DNA from: an uncultured Oscillospiraceae bacterium
Lineage (GTDB): Bacteria; Bacillota; Clostridia; Oscillospirales; Oscillospiraceae
NCBI GenBank assembly: GCA_934589665.1
Contig: CAKTOJ010000085.1
Span: 1 to 7,405 of the forward strand
DNA length: 7,405 nucleotides
Direction: 5' to 3'
The notes under the pieces are model-generated. The model worked only from the letters and a program-made list of their open reading frames with translations. It was not told where the DNA came from and did no database searches. This document shows positions 5,693 to 7,405 of this stretch, one piece after another (within the stretch, counting starts at the first letter, position 1; every line of letters begins with the position of its first letter). A program made the position numbers and the translations under genes.

Positions 5693-7405
5693 ATGTCTGA
5701 CGTCAACAAGAAGCTATCAAAAGAAGAGCTTGAAGCGATCGAAGAAGCTACTGCAGCCGCTTCATCCTCTTCCGCAGCTCCGGTAAAGAAAACGCCGCTG
5801 GAAAAGGCTATCTGGTTCATTTCGATCCTCTACGCCTGCTTTTTCCTCTATACCGCATTTGCCGGTCCGTTCACAAGCACTGTCCAGCGCAGTGTTCACG
5901 TCTGCGGCGGCATCATCATCTGGTGCCTGATCGACATTTCCAAGAAGAAAACCAAAAAGTTGGATAAGATCATCGATGTCGCGATGATCGCCGTCCTCGG
6001 CGTCATGCTGGTATACTTCATCTACATGGGCAAGAAACTGCTCATGCCCAGCTTCAGCATGAATTCCACGCTTGTCGTTCTGGGCATTCTGTTCATGCTT
6101 TGCATTATGGAAGCGGCCCGCCGCACCATCGGTATCGCCGTCCCCATCCTGAGCATCATCGGCCTCGCCTATTGCCTTCTCGGCAAGTACATCCCCGGCA
6201 GCTTCGGTCACGCCGGTTTTAAGTTCAACCGTCTGATCGAGATCGTCTGCTTCACCGACCGCGGCATCTTCGGCAGCGTGACCGGTATCTCCGCCACGAT
6301 CATTGCCACCTTCGTGATCTTCGGCGGCATCCTGTTCGCCACCGGCGGCGGTGAGACCTTCATCAACCTTGCAAGTCTGGTTGCCGGTAACTTCGCCGGT
6401 GGCGCGGCCAAGATGGCCTCCGTGGCCAGCGGCCTGTTCGGCATGATCTCCGGCAGCTCCGCCGCAAACGTGGCGACGACTGGTGCCTTCACCATCCCGA
6501 TGATGAAGCGTATGGGCTACAGCAACGACTTCGCCGGTGCCTCCGAAGCGGCGGCTTCCTCCGGCGGCCAGATCATGCCTCCTATCATGGGCGCGGGCGC
6601 GTTCATCATGGCCGATATGCTCGGCATGACCTATAAGGAGATCGCTCTTGCCGCGATCATTCCCTCCCTGCTGTTCTACTTCGGCGTTATCTGGGGCATC
6701 GACTGCTACGCCAAGCGCTATAACTACAAGGGCATTCCCCGTGAGGAGCTGCCCTCCGCGAAGGAAGTTCTGGCTCTCAGAAAGTGCCTGCCCGTGTTCC
6801 TTCCCATCGGCACCCTGATCGTCCTGTTCTTCATGGGCTTCACCGCCGTTTACTGCGCGGCCTACTCCATTGTTGTTGCGGTCGTCCTCTATGTTCTCTT
6901 CAACCTGAAGGATCTCAAGGGCTGCTTCATGACCCTCATCAACGGCCTTGCCACGGCCACCAAGGATATGCTCAGCGTCATTTCCCTGATCGCCTGCTCT
7001 CAGATCCTGATCGCCATGATCTCTGTGTCCGGCATCGGCGTTAAGTTCACCAAGATCATCGTCACCCTCGGCGGCGACAGCATGCTGCTGGCCGGTATCT
7101 GCGCTCTGGTCGCCACGATGATCCTCGGCATGGGCATGCCCACGGTTGCAGCCTACATTCTCGCCGGCTCCGTTATCGCCCCCGCTATGATCCAGATTGG
7201 TGTCGAGCCTCTGGCTGCACACTTCTTCGTGTTCTATTACGCGATCTTCGCCGGTCTGACTCCCCCGGTCTGCGGCACGGTCTTCGTTGCTTCCGCCATG
7301 GCGGATTCGAACTGGGTTAAGACAGCATTTATTTCGATCCGCCTGAGTATCGGCGCATTCCTTGTCCCGTTCATCCTGATCTTCAACCCCGGCATGATCC
7401 TGATC
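5693..7405 (+). CDS. TRAP transporter fused 4TM/12TM permease, TAXI type (3' end missing)
   Basis: This is the membrane part of the TRAP transporter, with the small (DctQ-like) and large (DctM-like) subunits fused in one chain, as is normal for TAXI systems. It would import the receptor's ligand using an ion gradient, usually Na+. The window shows 571 codons with no stop. Related fusions run about 620-680 residues, so some 50-100 are missing. A hydrophilic Glu/Ala/Ser-rich N-terminus (1-38) precedes the membrane part. Residues about 40-150 form the DctQ-like helices, and the rest is DctM-like. Signature blocks are GSSAANVATTGAFTIPMMKR (about 255-274) followed by FAGASEAAASSGGQIMPPIM, and near the C-terminus GMGMPTVAAYILAGSVIAP and FAGLTPPVCG. 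The paired Gly/Ser/Pro hairpin motifs are those of the DctM ion and substrate sites. The start is ATG 5693 with AAGGAG upstream. It is co-transcribed with the receptor if the 5615-5658 hairpin is read through. The ligand is unknown. Confidence 0.94.
   Translation, partial: MSDVNKKLSKEELEAIEEATAAASSSSAAPVKKTPLEKAIWFISILYACFFLYTAFAGPFTSTVQRSVHVCGGIIIWCLIDISKKKTKKLDKIIDVAMIAVLGVMLVYFIYMGKKLLMPSFSMNSTLVVLGILFMLCIMEAARRTIGIAVPILSIIGLAYCLLGKYIPGSFGHAGFKFNRLIEIVCFTDRGIFGSVTGISATIIATFVIFGGILFATGGGETFINLASLVAGNFAGGAAKMASVASGLFGMISGSSAANVATTGAFTIPMMKRMGYSNDFAGASEAAASSGGQIMPPIMGAGAFIMADMLGMTYKEIALAAIIPSLLFYFGVIWGIDCYAKRYNYKGIPREELPSAKEVLALRKCLPVFLPIGTLIVLFFMGFTAVYCAAYSIVVAVVLYVLFNLKDLKGCFMTLINGLATATKDMLSVISLIACSQILIAMISVSGIGVKFTKIIVTLGGDSMLLAGICALVATMILGMGMPTVAAYILAGSVIAPAMIQIGVEPLAAHFFVFYYAIFAGLTPPVCGTVFVASAMADSNWVKTAFISIRLSIGAFLVPFILIFNPGMILI

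Noticed and set aside
5762..7222. A 486-codon open frame on the - strand opposite the TRAP permease.
   Set aside because: It is a shadow of the permease. The protein is an implausible His/Asp/Gly/Glu-rich string made by reverse-complementing codons for hydrophobic residues.

Overview
The window looks like a chromosomal segment of a GC-rich, Gram-positive anaerobe of the Clostridia, perhaps an Oscillospiraceae-like gut bacterium. This is inferred from three things: strong AAGGAGG-type ribosome binding sites, a lipoprotein-type binding protein with a clostridial-style signal peptide, and GC-rich coding sequence separated by AT-richer gaps. No RNA gene, CRISPR array, insertion sequence or phage gene is visible. 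All real genes are on the + strand.

Region 1 (1-3369) is a tightly packed 2-oxo acid (or acetoin) dehydrogenase operon. It holds the 3' part of an E1 alpha gene, a complete E1 beta gene (12-nt gap), and a complete E2 acyltransferase gene (2-nt gap) whose product carries two almost identical lipoyl domains. E1 alpha and E1 beta look most like the acetoin dehydrogenase AcoA/AcoB branch. However, each lacks a normally conserved active-site histidine (RCDG instead of RGHG in alpha; TQSQS instead of AQHSQS in beta), so the true substrate is uncertain. No E3 (dihydrolipoamide dehydrogenase) gene is present in the window.

Region 2 (3426-4346) sits 56 nt after E2 where an E3 gene might be expected. 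It encodes an auxin efflux carrier (AEC) family permease. Members of this family move malate, malonate and other organic acids, so it may carry a substrate or product of the dehydrogenase.

Region 3 (4347-7405) begins with a 199-nt AT-rich gap holding a plausible sigma-A promoter and two leader hairpins. It then encodes a TAXI-type TRAP transporter: a lipoprotein solute receptor, a 121-nt gap with a perfect 15-bp stem hairpin that lacks a T-run, and a fused 4TM/12TM permease that runs off the right edge. The hairpin may set the ratio of receptor to permease.

Together the segment suggests uptake of a small carboxylate (TRAP-TAXI and/or AEC) next to an enzyme complex that would convert a 2-oxo acid or acetoin to an acyl-CoA. 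The link between the transporter unit and the complex rests on proximity only.
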